Source: Paraburkholderia caledonica NBRC 102488 (lineage in GTDB: Bacteria; Pseudomonadota; Gammaproteobacteria; Burkholderiales; Burkholderiaceae). Taken from it: 64,000 nt of DNA. A program made the position numbers and the translations under genes. The stretch covers positions 310,001 through 374,000 of the forward strand of contig NZ_BAYE01000007.1 of NCBI RefSeq assembly GCF_000685095.1. Reading direction: 5' to 3'. Below are positions 37,931-46,034 of the stretch, in pieces. Under the pieces are notes generated by a model. The model saw only the letters and a program-made list of their open reading frames with translations, was not told the DNA's origin and did no database searches. Within the stretch, counting starts at the first letter, position 1. The number at the start of each line of letters is the position of its first letter.

Positions 37931-37964
37931 AGAAAAAACCCGCAATCAAATGCGGGTTTTTTTT
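37931..37964. terminator. Bidirectional intrinsic terminator after groEL
   Basis: AACCCGCA (37937-37944) and TGCGGGTT (37951-37958) form a perfect 8-bp stem around a six-base loop, followed by TTTTTT and preceded by AAAAAA. The A-tract makes it work for the convergent cysC operon too. Confidence 0.93.
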
Positions 37965-38024
37965 GTTTCTGCGTTTATTCGTTTTTGCGTTTCTGCGTGA
38001 CGAAAAGCGGTCAACGCCTTACGG

Positions 38025-38639
38025 CTAAGCCGGTTGCGCGAGGCAATGCTCGTGCAAGTACCGGAAGATGCCCGCTACGCTTTCGACCGGCGTCAACGTT
38101 GCGGTGTCGATTGTGATATCCGGATCGAGCGGGGCTTCGTAGGGCGCTGATACGCCTGTGAACGATGCAATTTCACCGGCCAGCGCCTTTGCGTACAGAC
38201 CTTTCGGGTCGCGGTGCGCACATACCGCGAATGGCGCGGACAGATATGTCTCCACAAATTTATCGGGGCCCACGATATCGCGCGCCATCGTCCGGTCGGC
38301 CTGCGTCGGCGAGATGAGCGCAGTAATAACGATAAGTCCTGCGTCGTTCATCAACTGGGCGACATGCGCGACACGGCGGATGTTTTCGTGGCGGTCGTGC
38401 TGATCGAAGTCAAGATCGCTGCCGAGGCCGTGGCGAACGTTGTCGCCGTCGAGTACATAGCAGGCCCGGCCTTGGGAGACGAGTTGCCGTTCCAGTTCGA
38501 ACGCGATGGTCGACTTGCCTGCTCCCGAGAGGCCGGTCAGCCAGATCGTGACCGGCTTCTGGTGGAGAAGACGCATCCTGTCCGCGAGCGTAATGGCACC
38601 GTGAAACCGTTGCACCGGGCCGCCGAGCTGCTGTTTCAT
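38025..38639 (-). CDS. cysC: Adenylylsulfate kinase (APS kinase)
   Basis: A 204-aa stand-alone APS kinase that makes PAPS from APS and ATP in the cytoplasm. Walker A is GLSGAGKST (residues 36-44), VLDGDNVRHGL is the APS-binding DGDNxR motif, and FVETYLSAPFAVCAHRDPKGLYAKALAGEI contains the conserved RDPKGLYxKA lid. The ATG at 38639 follows AGGAA by seven bases. No cysN or cysD is adjacent. Instead it lies directly downstream of a sulfotransferase gene on the same strand, which points to local PAPS supply for sulfating a glycan or lipid rather than assimilatory sulfate reduction. Confidence 0.95.
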   Translation of the reverse strand: MKQQLGGPVQRFHGAITLADRMRLLHQKPVTIWLTGLSGAGKSTIAFELERQLVSQGRACYVLDGDNVRHGLGSDLDFDQHDRHENIRRVAHVAQLMNDAGLIVITALISPTQADRTMARDIVGPDKFVETYLSAPFAVCAHRDPKGLYAKALAGEIASFTGVSAPYEAPLDPDITIDTATLTPVESVAGIFRYLHEHCLAQPA

Positions 38640-38656
38640 TGTGTGTTCCTGAAGGC

Positions 38657-39109
38657 TTAAACGCAGTGCCAACCCCGGCGCCATACGCCGGCGTTATGAA
38701 GCCGTTCTGCCGAATCGGCCACGGCGACATGGAATACGTCCGGCGCGTCCGGCGGCAAAGCGATCGAAAAGCCGGTGTAGGCGCTCGGATAGCCGGCGCT
38801 TGCAACATCCGGCCGATGCTCGCCGGTTGAGCCGCTCGCAACGACCTCGCTGCCGACGCGCACTTCGAGCCGCACACTTTGTTCCGGGCGACTGAGGTTC
38901 ACGGCCCAGCCGGACACGACACCGTCGCGCACCGAGTCGACAAAGCCGTCGTACATATCGGCAAACGTTCGCGCTTCGCCCTGCGCGAACCGCAGGTATT
39001 CGTTGATCGGTGCGAGGTCGAAACGGCTGATCACGCCGTGTACTTTGACAAGGAACGCTTCGTCGAAGCCGAATACCACCGAGCTGTGAAGGTACGGATT
39101 CTGAGCTGA
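38657..39109 (-). pseudogene. Probable frame-shifted C-terminal part of the sulfotransferase
   Basis: An open frame of 150 codons that overlaps the end of the sulfotransferase frame. It reads NPYLHSSVVFGFDEAFLVKVHG, then DGVVSGWAVNLSRPEQSVRLEVRVG, and RPDVASAGYPSAYTGFSIALPPDA: a beta-rich module with the GWAVN...RPDVA...GF pattern found as an accessory domain in bacterial glycosyl- and sulfotransferases. The frame opens just after a TAA at about 39110. The only start-like codon, GTG 39079, lacks a ribosome-binding site. A natural fusion INQLQNPYLHSS would result from restoring one base near 39102. I therefore read it as the separated tail of the upstream gene, although an independent gene or a sequencing error cannot be excluded. 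Confidence 0.6.
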
Positions 39110-39867
39110 TTAATTTCTGCCTGGATCACGTGAACCAGATTTAGGGCATTCGCGAACACGCTGCCCGACTTATGCGCGTCGCTTTGAATTTCGCGCTTCG
39201 CGTATTCGAAGATCTCGTAATCCAGGCGATTGTCCTGAATAAATTTCTGTTTTGCGCTTTCGCTCAACTGACCAATGTTTTTCGCCGAACCGCTCGTAAT
39301 GTTCGTCTCAAAGTAGAACGGCAATTTCATTCCGGTTTTGGCACAAAGCCGGAGGAGAAATTCGCTCATGTTTTCGCAGATGCCGACTGCGCTGAAGTGA
39401 TGATGCAGGTTGGCTTTCGCAATACCGAGACTGAGTTCATCCGGCGCCGGATGACCGCTCAACATTTGCACGAATACATTCCTGCCGCCGAGCGACTCGC
39501 TGACCCACTCGTCAAGCGAAAGGGCGCCGCGCAGCACGAGCGCTTCGGTTGCCGACACGCTCGCACCGCGTGCAACATCACCGTTTTTTCCGTTCAGTGC
39601 ATAGCGGTAATGCGATATTTGCCGGGCGAGCGGATCGCGCAGAATGGTGCAATAGGCGAGCGGCGTCTTGAGACTTCTATGAATACCGTACGGTTGATGA
39701 CCGCCGCCAATGCGCGTTTGAAGTAGCTTGGCACGGCACCGGTCCCAACCGTCGCCGGTCCATTCGAATACGGTGAATTGATCTTTGGCTTTATTCAGGT
39801 CGAAAAATGAAATCACCGTGGATCCCCCGCTTTTGGGCGGGTGAATGAAAAACGTGGGCGATGACAT
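39031..39867 (-). CDS. Sulfotransferase family protein (likely truncated by a frameshift)
   Basis: A 278-aa protein with PAPS-dependent sulfotransferase motifs: the 5'-phosphosulfate loop HPPKSGGST (residues 9-17) and the 3'-phosphate motif LRDPLARQISHYRYAL with R77 and S85. The middle matches the sulfotransferase-2/FAM family, which sulfates glycans or lipids. After AEINQLRIR the last 16 residues (TARWYSASTKRSLSKYTA) lose all domain character, and coding character continues in another frame (38657-39109). It forms a unit with cysC downstream, which supplies PAPS. The gene may still be active, since both PAPS sites are in the intact part. The acceptor is unknown. Confidence 0.75.
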   Translation of the reverse strand: MSSPTFFIHPPKSGGSTVISFFDLNKAKDQFTVFEWTGDGWDRCRAKLLQTRIGGGHQPYGIHRSLKTPLAYCTILRDPLARQISHYRYALNGKNGDVARGASVSATEALVLRGALSLDEWVSESLGGRNVFVQMLSGHPAPDELSLGIAKANLHHHFSAVGICENMSEFLLRLCAKTGMKLPFYFETNITSGSAKNIGQLSESAKQKFIQDNRLDYEIFEYAKREIQSDAHKSGSVFANALNLVHVIQAEINQLRIRTFTARWYSASTKRSLSKYTA

Positions 39868-40141
39868 AGGAATGTGACGATTTACGATTCCTGAGTGTAT
39901 CGCGCGCTCTTGTCTCTCGTTGTAACGTTTAATTACGCGACGGATTCTGGATTCGGGGGCGGGACGTCATTTACAGGCCGCTGCCGCGGCGACAAAAGAT
40001 GGCGTCAGATGCGCGGACCGCCAGGAGACAGGAATTGGGTCAACGCCGCAGCACACGACTACCGCGCACGCCGTGCGAGCGGCGGCGCGCTAACAATCAA
40101 AACAGGCAATGGGCGGTAAGGCGAAAAGAGGAGAGCGCGTC

Positions 40142-41002
40142 TCAGTGCCGCGCTTCGCCGGGCGCCGCGTCCTTGCCGCTTGCCGGCGGCGTTTCGTCGT
40201 CGCTGCTGCGAGCCCAGAAGAAGCGATCCGGCATATAGGCGCCCATGCCCGGCCGGAACGCGCTGCGCACCGCCTGATACAGATATTCCTGAGCCTCGCG
40301 AACCGCTTCTGCCGGCTCCTGGCCATTGGCGAGGAGTGCAGCGATGGCCGAACCGAGCGTGTCCGTCAGGCCCATGATGCGGTGGCTGCCGCGATCCCAC
40401 ATGTCCTGACGCAACTGGCCGTCTTCGCTGAAAAGCGTATTGACCAGCCGGTGCGTGCCGGTTTCTGTCGACAGAATGTATTCGCAGCCCTGCGACAGCA
40501 GATGCGAGATCGCGGCGTCGAGGCTCGGCGCTTCTGCGTCGCCGTCGGGCTGAGCGAGCGCGAGCAGGGTGGCCGAGTCGGCGACCAGCAAGGTGGTTTG
40601 CGGCGCAAGCAGGTCGGCAATAGCTTCACGCAGTTCATCGGCGGCGAGGACGTGCTCGTCGTCGAGAGTGAAGTCCGGGGCAAGAATTAGTGGAATGTCG
40701 TCGTAATCGGCCACTACTTCGGCGATCGCGCTCACTACCTCGGCGCGCGTGCAGGCGCCGACCTTGAACGCTGCAATCGGCATGTCTTCGAGCAGCATGC
40801 GCGCCTGGGTCGCTACAACCTCTGGGTCGAGCCCGTTGACTTCGTCGCAGCTCGCCGAGTCGCGCACGGTATAGCCGGTGAGCACGGAGACGCCATGACA
40901 GCCCATGCTGGCAAGGGTCAGCAGGTCGGCTTGCAGGCCAGAGCCGCCGGTAGGATCGGAGAGGCCGAAGGTGAGGACGATCGGAGGCGTGTCGCTGGGC
41001 AT
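40142..41002 (-). CDS. thiD: Hydroxymethylpyrimidine (phosphate) kinase
   Basis: A 286-aa ribokinase-fold enzyme that phosphorylates HMP and HMP-P for thiamine synthesis in the cytoplasm. The N terminus VLTFGLSDPTGGSGLQADLLTLASMGCHG is the ThiD signature, with the HMP-binding GGSGxQAD loop. The C-terminal GLTDTLGSAIAALLANG corresponds to the catalytic anion-hole GTGCTLSSAIAA motif, but the order TDTLGS departs from the usual GTGC/Asp arrangement. The family normally has a Cys here, so catalytic efficiency may differ. The last 25 residues are a polar extension. It is divergent from rubredoxin, an arrangement common in Burkholderiaceae. Confidence 0.9.
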   Translation of the reverse strand: MPSDTPPIVLTFGLSDPTGGSGLQADLLTLASMGCHGVSVLTGYTVRDSASCDEVNGLDPEVVATQARMLLEDMPIAAFKVGACTRAEVVSAIAEVVADYDDIPLILAPDFTLDDEHVLAADELREAIADLLAPQTTLLVADSATLLALAQPDGDAEAPSLDAAISHLLSQGCEYILSTETGTHRLVNTLFSEDGQLRQDMWDRGSHRIMGLTDTLGSAIAALLANGQEPAEAVREAQEYLYQAVRSAFRPGMGAYMPDRFFWARSSDDETPPASGKDAAPGEARH

Positions 41003-41287
41003 GAAGATTTACAAAGGAGCAGTATTTTTGGCGCGGTCAGTGCGCAAGCGGCTCAATTATGCGTCCTAAAACGGCGCGGGGGCGTTTTTTCGCATCCCCG
41101 TCGGCTTCATCCCGTTCTTCCTGGCTAACCTGTGGCGCGACGCCGCACGCAGCGGCACTTTTCCCATCCGGCATTGCCGAAGGGCGGCGGGCACAGGGAC
41201 TGCGCGTTTGCGATTGCTAGGCATTGGGGCGGCAACACGGTACCATCATGGCTCCCGTTTCCACGGACTTCACGACGCGATACAAGA

Positions 41288-41458
41288 ATGGAATATCAAA
41301 GCTGGATGTGCCTGATTTGCGGCTGGATTTACGACGAAGAAGCCGGTTTGCCGGACGAGGGCATTGCGCCGGGCACGCGCTGGGAAGACGTTCCCATCAA
41401 CTGGACGTGCCCCGAGTGCGGCGCGCGCAAGGAAGACTTCGAGATGGTTCAGATCTGA
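41288..41458 (+). CDS. rubA: Rubredoxin
   Basis: A 56-aa rubredoxin with the iron-binding pairs MCLICGW (C8, C11) and TCPECG (C41, C44), the YDEEAGLPDEGIAPGTRWEDVP core and the conserved PINW. It is a small one-electron carrier in the cytoplasm. It stands alone between thiD (divergent) and the 41718 gene. No alkane hydroxylase or other partner is visible nearby. Confidence 0.97.
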   Translation: MEYQSWMCLICGWIYDEEAGLPDEGIAPGTRWEDVPINWTCPECGARKEDFEMVQI

Positions 41459-41559
41459 AGACAAACGGCGGCCGGCATCGCCCGGCCGAGGTGTGGCATC
41501 GCGCCGGAACGTCCTCGTGCTGGCCGTGTCTCCAACCGCAGGTTGACGTTGCGTAGTCT

Positions 41560-41632
41560 GTCATGGCGCATTGGTCGTTCTGCATTTGTTCCTGTGCAGC
41601 TGTCATCGCGCATTTGTCATTGCGCATTTGCC
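41560..41632 (+). repeat. Short degenerate direct repeats
   Basis: Three copies of a GTCATSGCGCATT-like unit (41560-41576, 41602-41618, 41616-41632) lie in the gap between rubredoxin and the next gene. Copies two and three overlap by three bases. No function is evident. Confidence 0.5.
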
Positions 41633-41717
41633 ATTGTTCAGTCGCCGGTTCGCGCGTTAGGCGCTCAGTCTGCGTGCGGCGCCCAACGGCGGCCCGCCGA
41701 CTTTCCGTCGCCAACTC

Positions 41718-43127
41718 ATGACTCTTCGATCCGCAGCACCAGTTCCCTTCGACGCATTGCCCAATCCGCGCGGCGGCGCTGTCCGCCCGGCGGAACTTGC
41801 GCTAGCCGAAGCGCTGCTGGCGTTCGAGCAACACACCGGCTGCACTACCGCTCTGGTGCGCGCCTCGCACGCACTGCGCAGCGCGGGCTGGCTGAGTGCC
41901 ACGCGCTTCGCCGACGTGCTCGTGCGCCTTTCGCCGCTGGCCGCGGGCGATCCGTCCGAGGCCGAAAACGTGCGGCCGGCGTTCGGTGCCGCGCTGCGCG
42001 ACTTCCGTGCAGCGCTCGAGCGTCACAATCTGCGCGAACTGGCCTGCTCGCCCACGCTCTTCAGTCATTACCGCGAGTTGTGTGCCGACCTCGGCGAACA
42101 CACCGCGGCTTCTCCAGTGGCTTTCGAAGACCTCGCATTGACCGCGCGCCCCGTGCCGCCGGTTTCGTTTCATGCACAGTCGGCCGAGCAGCTGGCTCAT
42201 CTGCGTGCGCGCTACGAACGCGCGCTGCTCCCGGTGCTGCGCTCGCAGCCGGATACGGGCAGCGTGGCGGCGCGTGCTGCCACTAACGCCGCGCTCGACG
42301 AACTCGACGCTGTATTCACCGAACTCGCCGGTCCCGATCCCTACGACTTCTGGCGTCTTGCCAAAGCCTGCGCTCGTGCATTGCGTGTGAGCGGGCGCGC
42401 GGCGGGTGAGCCCGACTCGCGGCGTTTCTACGCGCGTTGCAATCTCGCGCTTGCCGACCATGCACGCGGCATCGAACGTGCGCAGCGCTCGCTCGTGAGA
42501 GCTACCCTCGCGCTGCTGTGGCGCGATTACGCACTGTTCGGCGCCGCCGCAGAAGACGCCGACCAGGTCGAGGTGCTGCACGATTACGGCTTGACGGTCG
42601 ATTGGCACGTCGCGGGCACGCAGGCATCGGAAATGCTTTGGGAAGCCGGAGCGGTGGAGGCGCAGTCACTCAGCGCACGCACTTCCATGACACGCGAACT
42701 GGGCGTGCTGAGCGTGAACGCGCATGCGTACGAAGACTTCCTGCAGACGGCCGACGCGGCCATCTCCGCGCTCGCCGAACATGCGCGCGCCGCGGACCAG
42801 CCTGAGAAGGCCGATCCGAGCGAAGCGCTCCAGGCGGGCGATGCCGCGTATCGGCTCGGGTCCGCAGCTTGCGCGCTCGGTCTCGGCCATGTTGCGCTGC
42901 TGGCCGATGCGCTGGGGCTCGCCTGGCGCCGTCGCGCTCATGCTGGCGTGGCGACGCCTGCGGTGCGTGCGCACGTGATCGTCGACGCGCCCGCGGCCAG
43001 TGCGCTGGAAGGCGCGGCCGAGGCATTGCGCGCCACGCTGCACAAGGTGGCGGCGGGCGTGGCGCCGCCGGCCAGCGGCGCGGCGCTGAGCGCGCTCACG
43101 CGGGCAATCGAGCAGGGCGGCGCGTAA
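41718..43127 (+). CDS. 469-aa protein with degenerate Hpt-like segments (FimL/ChpA-N-like?)
   Basis: Not confidently recognised. The protein is almost all alpha-helical and Ala/Leu-rich, with no signal peptide and no transmembrane helix. Two segments resemble histidine-phosphotransfer helices: RASHALRSAGWLSATRFADVL (about 48-68), and AAYRLGSAACALGLGHVALLADAL (about 377-400), where the position of the phosphorylatable His is Tyr. This pattern of inactive Hpt repeats is known from FimL and the N-terminal part of ChpA/PilL in type IV pilus signalling. The ribosome-binding site is weak. The neighbours rubredoxin and yqgE give no functional hint. Treat the FimL-like idea as a hypothesis. Confidence 0.6.
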   Translation: MTLRSAAPVPFDALPNPRGGAVRPAELALAEALLAFEQHTGCTTALVRASHALRSAGWLSATRFADVLVRLSPLAAGDPSEAENVRPAFGAALRDFRAALERHNLRELACSPTLFSHYRELCADLGEHTAASPVAFEDLALTARPVPPVSFHAQSAEQLAHLRARYERALLPVLRSQPDTGSVAARAATNAALDELDAVFTELAGPDPYDFWRLAKACARALRVSGRAAGEPDSRRFYARCNLALADHARGIERAQRSLVRATLALLWRDYALFGAAAEDADQVEVLHDYGLTVDWHVAGTQASEMLWEAGAVEAQSLSARTSMTRELGVLSVNAHAYEDFLQTADAAISALAEHARAADQPEKADPSEALQAGDAAYRLGSAACALGLGHVALLADALGLAWRRRAHAGVATPAVRAHVIVDAPAASALEGAAEALRATLHKVAAGVAPPASGAALSALTRAIEQGGA

Positions 43128-43366
43128 CCGGCGTCACGAGCGCCAGGGCCGCGCAGCGAGCGCATCAGGTACGCAACTGCGCAGGCAACGAAGTAGGCAA
43201 CAAGCAGGCAAGCGCGCAGGCCCAAGCTGCACCGTGGCAAGGCCCGCGTGCGTGATAGAGTGCAACATGAATCGCCGTCGATGGCTTGCGGCACGCTCCA
43301 TGACTCGCGTCGCCAATCCACGCTCAAAGCCCGCCATCCTGCACTGTCTTTGCTAAAATCCGAACT

Positions 43367-43945
43367 ATGTCCAAGAGTACCGATCGCATCAATCTGACCA
43401 ACCAGTTCCTGATCGCCATGCCCAACATGGCCGATCCGACGTTTTCAGGAACGGTGGTCTACCTTTGCGATCACAGTGAGCGCGGCGCGCTCGGCCTCGT
43501 GATCAACCGGCCGACCGATATCGACCTGGAAGCGCTCTTCAGTCGCATCGACCTCAAGCTCGAAATCGAGCCTCTCCTTCATGTTCCCGTGTATTTCGGC
43601 GGCCCGGTGCAAACCGAGCGCGGCTTCGTGCTGCACGACCCGAAAGACGGCAACACTTATACGTCGTCCATGTCGGTGCCGGGCGGTCTCGAGATGACCA
43701 CGTCGAAAGACGTACTCGAGGCGGTTGCGAGCGGCACCGGTCCCGAACGTTTCCTGCTCACGCTCGGTCATGCCGGCTGGGGCGCGGGTCAGCTCGAAGA
43801 AGAGATTTCGAAAAACGGCTGGTTGACGGTCGAGGCCGATCCGAAAATCGTGTTCGACGTTCCGGCCGAAGAGCGTCTCGAAGCGGCGCTGGCGCTGCTC
43901 GGCATTTCGCTGTCCATGCTGTCGGGCGAGGCCGGGCACGCATGA
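43367..43945 (+). CDS. yqgE: YqgE/AlgH family protein
   Basis: A 192-aa protein of the UPF0301 family with its conserved start LTNQFLIAMPNMADPTFSGTVVYLCDH and GALGLVINRP, followed by YFGGPVQTERGFVLH and LLTLGHAGWGAGQLEEEI. AlgH was linked to alginate regulation in Pseudomonas, but the biochemical role is unknown. It is followed after ten bases by ruvX, a pairing conserved in gamma- and betaproteobacteria, and heads the ruvX-pyrR-pyrB run. The start is the only ATG before the conserved block. Confidence 0.94.
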   Translation: MSKSTDRINLTNQFLIAMPNMADPTFSGTVVYLCDHSERGALGLVINRPTDIDLEALFSRIDLKLEIEPLLHVPVYFGGPVQTERGFVLHDPKDGNTYTSSMSVPGGLEMTTSKDVLEAVASGTGPERFLLTLGHAGWGAGQLEEEISKNGWLTVEADPKIVFDVPAEERLEAALALLGISLSMLSGEAGHA

Positions 43946-43955
43946 GGGGCGCCGC

Positions 43956-44396
43956 ATGAGCCTGCCGGCCGGACGTGAGGCGACGCTGCTTGCGTTCGAC
44001 TACGGTGAAAAGCGTATCGGCGTGGCGGTCGGCAATTCGCTGACGAAGAGCGCGCGGCCGCTCGTCATCGTGCAGAATCGCAGCCGCGAATATCGCTTCG
44101 CAGAGGTCGGCAAATTGATCGCCGAATGGAAGCCGGACGCGCTCGTCGTCGGCTTGCCGATGCACCCGGACGGCACGCCGCACGAAATGACGCAACTCGC
44201 CAAGCGCTTTGGAAATCAGTTGAACGGCCGCTTCAATTTGCCCGTCACGTGGATCGACGAGCGTTATTCGTCGGTAGAGGCAAAGTCGGGTATTCGCGAG
44301 GGCAAGGGCCGTGCCGACATGCTCGACGCCGAAGCCGCCAGCATTATCCTTCAGCAATATCTAGACGGACTTTCCGACAATCATGAGTTCCATTGA
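43956..44396 (+). CDS. ruvX: Putative pre-16S rRNA nuclease RuvX/YqgF
   Basis: A 146-aa RNase H-fold protein. The strand-1 motif LLAFDYGEKRIGVAVG (about residues 11-26) has the catalytic Asp, VVGLPMHPDGTPHEMT is the middle motif, and WIDERYSSVEA and DAEAASIILQQYL supply further acidic residues. YqgF proteins process the 5' end of 16S rRNA. It overlaps pyrR by 14 bases, so translation is coupled. Its length matches the family. Confidence 0.95.
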   Translation: MSLPAGREATLLAFDYGEKRIGVAVGNSLTKSARPLVIVQNRSREYRFAEVGKLIAEWKPDALVVGLPMHPDGTPHEMTQLAKRFGNQLNGRFNLPVTWIDERYSSVEAKSGIREGKGRADMLDAEAASIILQQYLDGLSDNHEFH

Positions 44397-44922
44397 CGCC
44401 GAAGCGCTTTATCGCGCGCTGCTCGACCAGATTCGTGCCGCCTATGGCAACGAGTTCGGTGCGGCACAAAACGGTGCCGAGGGCGCCGTGCTCGCCGGCA
44501 TATACAGCGGCGGTGCGTGGCTCGCCGAACGGCTCGCGCATGATCTGAAGCTTCCGAGTTTCGGCGTTGTGAATGTCGCATTGCATCGGGACGACTACGC
44601 GAAGAAAGGTCTGCACTCGCAGGCGAGTCCGACATCGCTGCCGTTTTCCGTCGACGGTCGCCGCATCGTGCTGGTCGACGACGTGCTGTACACCGGCCGC
44701 ACGATCCGCGCAGCGCTTAATGAACTCTACGACTACGGCCGCCCGGCGGCGGTCGAACTGGCGGTGCTCGCCGATCGCGGCGGGCGCGAGTTGCCGGTGG
44801 CGGCACGCTTCGTCGGCGGCGTGGTGGATGTGCCCGCAGACGCGACGCTCGTGCTCGCGCGCGAGGAGGGCAGCGCAGGCCAGCCGCGTTTCACCTTTCA
44901 CACCGAAGCCCGCGCCGATTGA
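44383..44922 (+). CDS. pyrR: PyrR, pyrimidine operon regulator / uracil phosphoribosyltransferase-like
   Basis: A 179-aa PRTase-fold protein with the PRPP-binding motif IVLVDDVLYTGRTIRA (residues 95-110) and an R-x-D-like loop LHRDDY. In Gram-positive bacteria PyrR is an RNA-binding attenuator; in proteobacteria it is mostly found beside pyrB and its role is less clear. Here it starts inside the ruvX gene and is followed by pyrB after 86 bases. I see no classical PyrR anti-antiterminator in that gap, but this was not tested by folding. Confidence 0.93.
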   Translation: MSSIDAEALYRALLDQIRAAYGNEFGAAQNGAEGAVLAGIYSGGAWLAERLAHDLKLPSFGVVNVALHRDDYAKKGLHSQASPTSLPFSVDGRRIVLVDDVLYTGRTIRAALNELYDYGRPAAVELAVLADRGGRELPVAARFVGGVVDVPADATLVLAREEGSAGQPRFTFHTEARAD

Positions 44923-45008
44923 GCACGGCATCGGGCGCGAGTGCGCACGCACCGCGACTCGCCGCCCGCCGCACACACGTTGAAGTCCGTATCTCCAGCA
45001 GGTAACTC

Positions 45009-46034
45009 ATGAACACCGCGAACCAGGCCTCTCACGACCAAGCCGATAGCGCCACCGAGCGCTTCCGCTACGGCTTCCTGAAGGGCAACCCGCAGCTCAC
45101 GAAAAACGGCGAGCTGAAGCATCTGTTGTCGATTGAAGGTTTGCCGAAGGCGATCGTCAACCATATTCTCGACACGGCAAGCCAGTTCGTCAGCGTGACG
45201 GATCGCGAGGTCAAGAAGGTCCCGCTGCTGCGCGGCAAGTCGGTCTTCAATCTGTTCTTCGAGAATTCGACGCGCACACGCACCACGTTTGAAATTGCCG
45301 CGACGCGGTTGTCGGCCGACGTGCTGAATCTGAACATCAACGCTTCGTCTACGAGCAAGGGCGAATCGCTGCTCGACACGATCAACAATCTGTCGGCCAT
45401 GCACGCCGACATGTTCGTCGTGCGTCATGCGTCGAGCGGCGCGCCGTATCTGATCGCCCAGCACTGCGCACCGCACGTGCACGTGATCAATGCCGGCGAC
45501 GGCCGTCATGCGCACCCCACCCAGGGTCTGCTCGACATGTACACGATCCGCCACTACAAGAAGGACTTCACGAATCTGCGTGTGGCGATTGTCGGCGACA
45601 TTCTGCATTCGCGCGTCGCCCGCTCGGACATTCACGCGCTGACCACGCTTGGCGTACCCGAAGTGCGCGCGATCGGCCCGCGCACGCTGCTGCCGGGCGG
45701 CCTCGAACAAATGGGCGTTCGGGTGTTCCACAACCTCGACGAAGGGCTGAAGGACGTCGACGTGATCATCATGCTGCGTCTGCAGAACGAGCGGATGAGC
45801 GGCGCGCTGCTGCCGTCGGCGCAGGAGTATTTCAAGAGCTGGGGCCTGACGCCCGAGCGGCTCGCGCTCGCGAAGCCCGACGCAATCGTGATGCACCCGG
45901 GCCCGATGAATCGCGGCGTCGAAATCGATTCGCAGGTGGCCGACGGTCCGCAATCGGTGATCCTGAATCAGGTGACGTTCGGCATTGCAGTGCGCATGGC
46001 GGTGATGGGGATCGTCGCGGGCAATAACGATTGA
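45009..46034 (+). CDS. pyrB: Aspartate carbamoyltransferase catalytic chain
   Basis: A 341-aa ATCase chain. FFENSTRTRTTFEIAATRL is the carbamoyl-phosphate loop (STRTRT), STSKGESLLDTINNL holds the Ser/Lys 80s loop, HPTQGLLDMYTI binds aspartate and carbamoyl phosphate, and HPGPMNRGVEI is the C-terminal proline-loop. It makes carbamoyl-aspartate in pyrimidine synthesis in the cytoplasm. It normally assembles with the inactive DHOase homologue PyrC' encoded next; here a tnpB insertion separates the two genes. The length is typical of the PyrB-PyrC' class. Confidence 0.97.
   Translation: MNTANQASHDQADSATERFRYGFLKGNPQLTKNGELKHLLSIEGLPKAIVNHILDTASQFVSVTDREVKKVPLLRGKSVFNLFFENSTRTRTTFEIAATRLSADVLNLNINASSTSKGESLLDTINNLSAMHADMFVVRHASSGAPYLIAQHCAPHVHVINAGDGRHAHPTQGLLDMYTIRHYKKDFTNLRVAIVGDILHSRVARSDIHALTTLGVPEVRAIGPRTLLPGGLEQMGVRVFHNLDEGLKDVDVIIMLRLQNERMSGALLPSAQEYFKSWGLTPERLALAKPDAIVMHPGPMNRGVEIDSQVADGPQSVILNQVTFGIAVRMAVMGIVAGNND

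Noticed and set aside
41068..41090. AAAACG...CGTTTTTT as a terminator near the thiD promoter
   Set aside because: It lies upstream of both divergent genes, and its stem is short with a large G-rich loop; no transcript is expected to end there.
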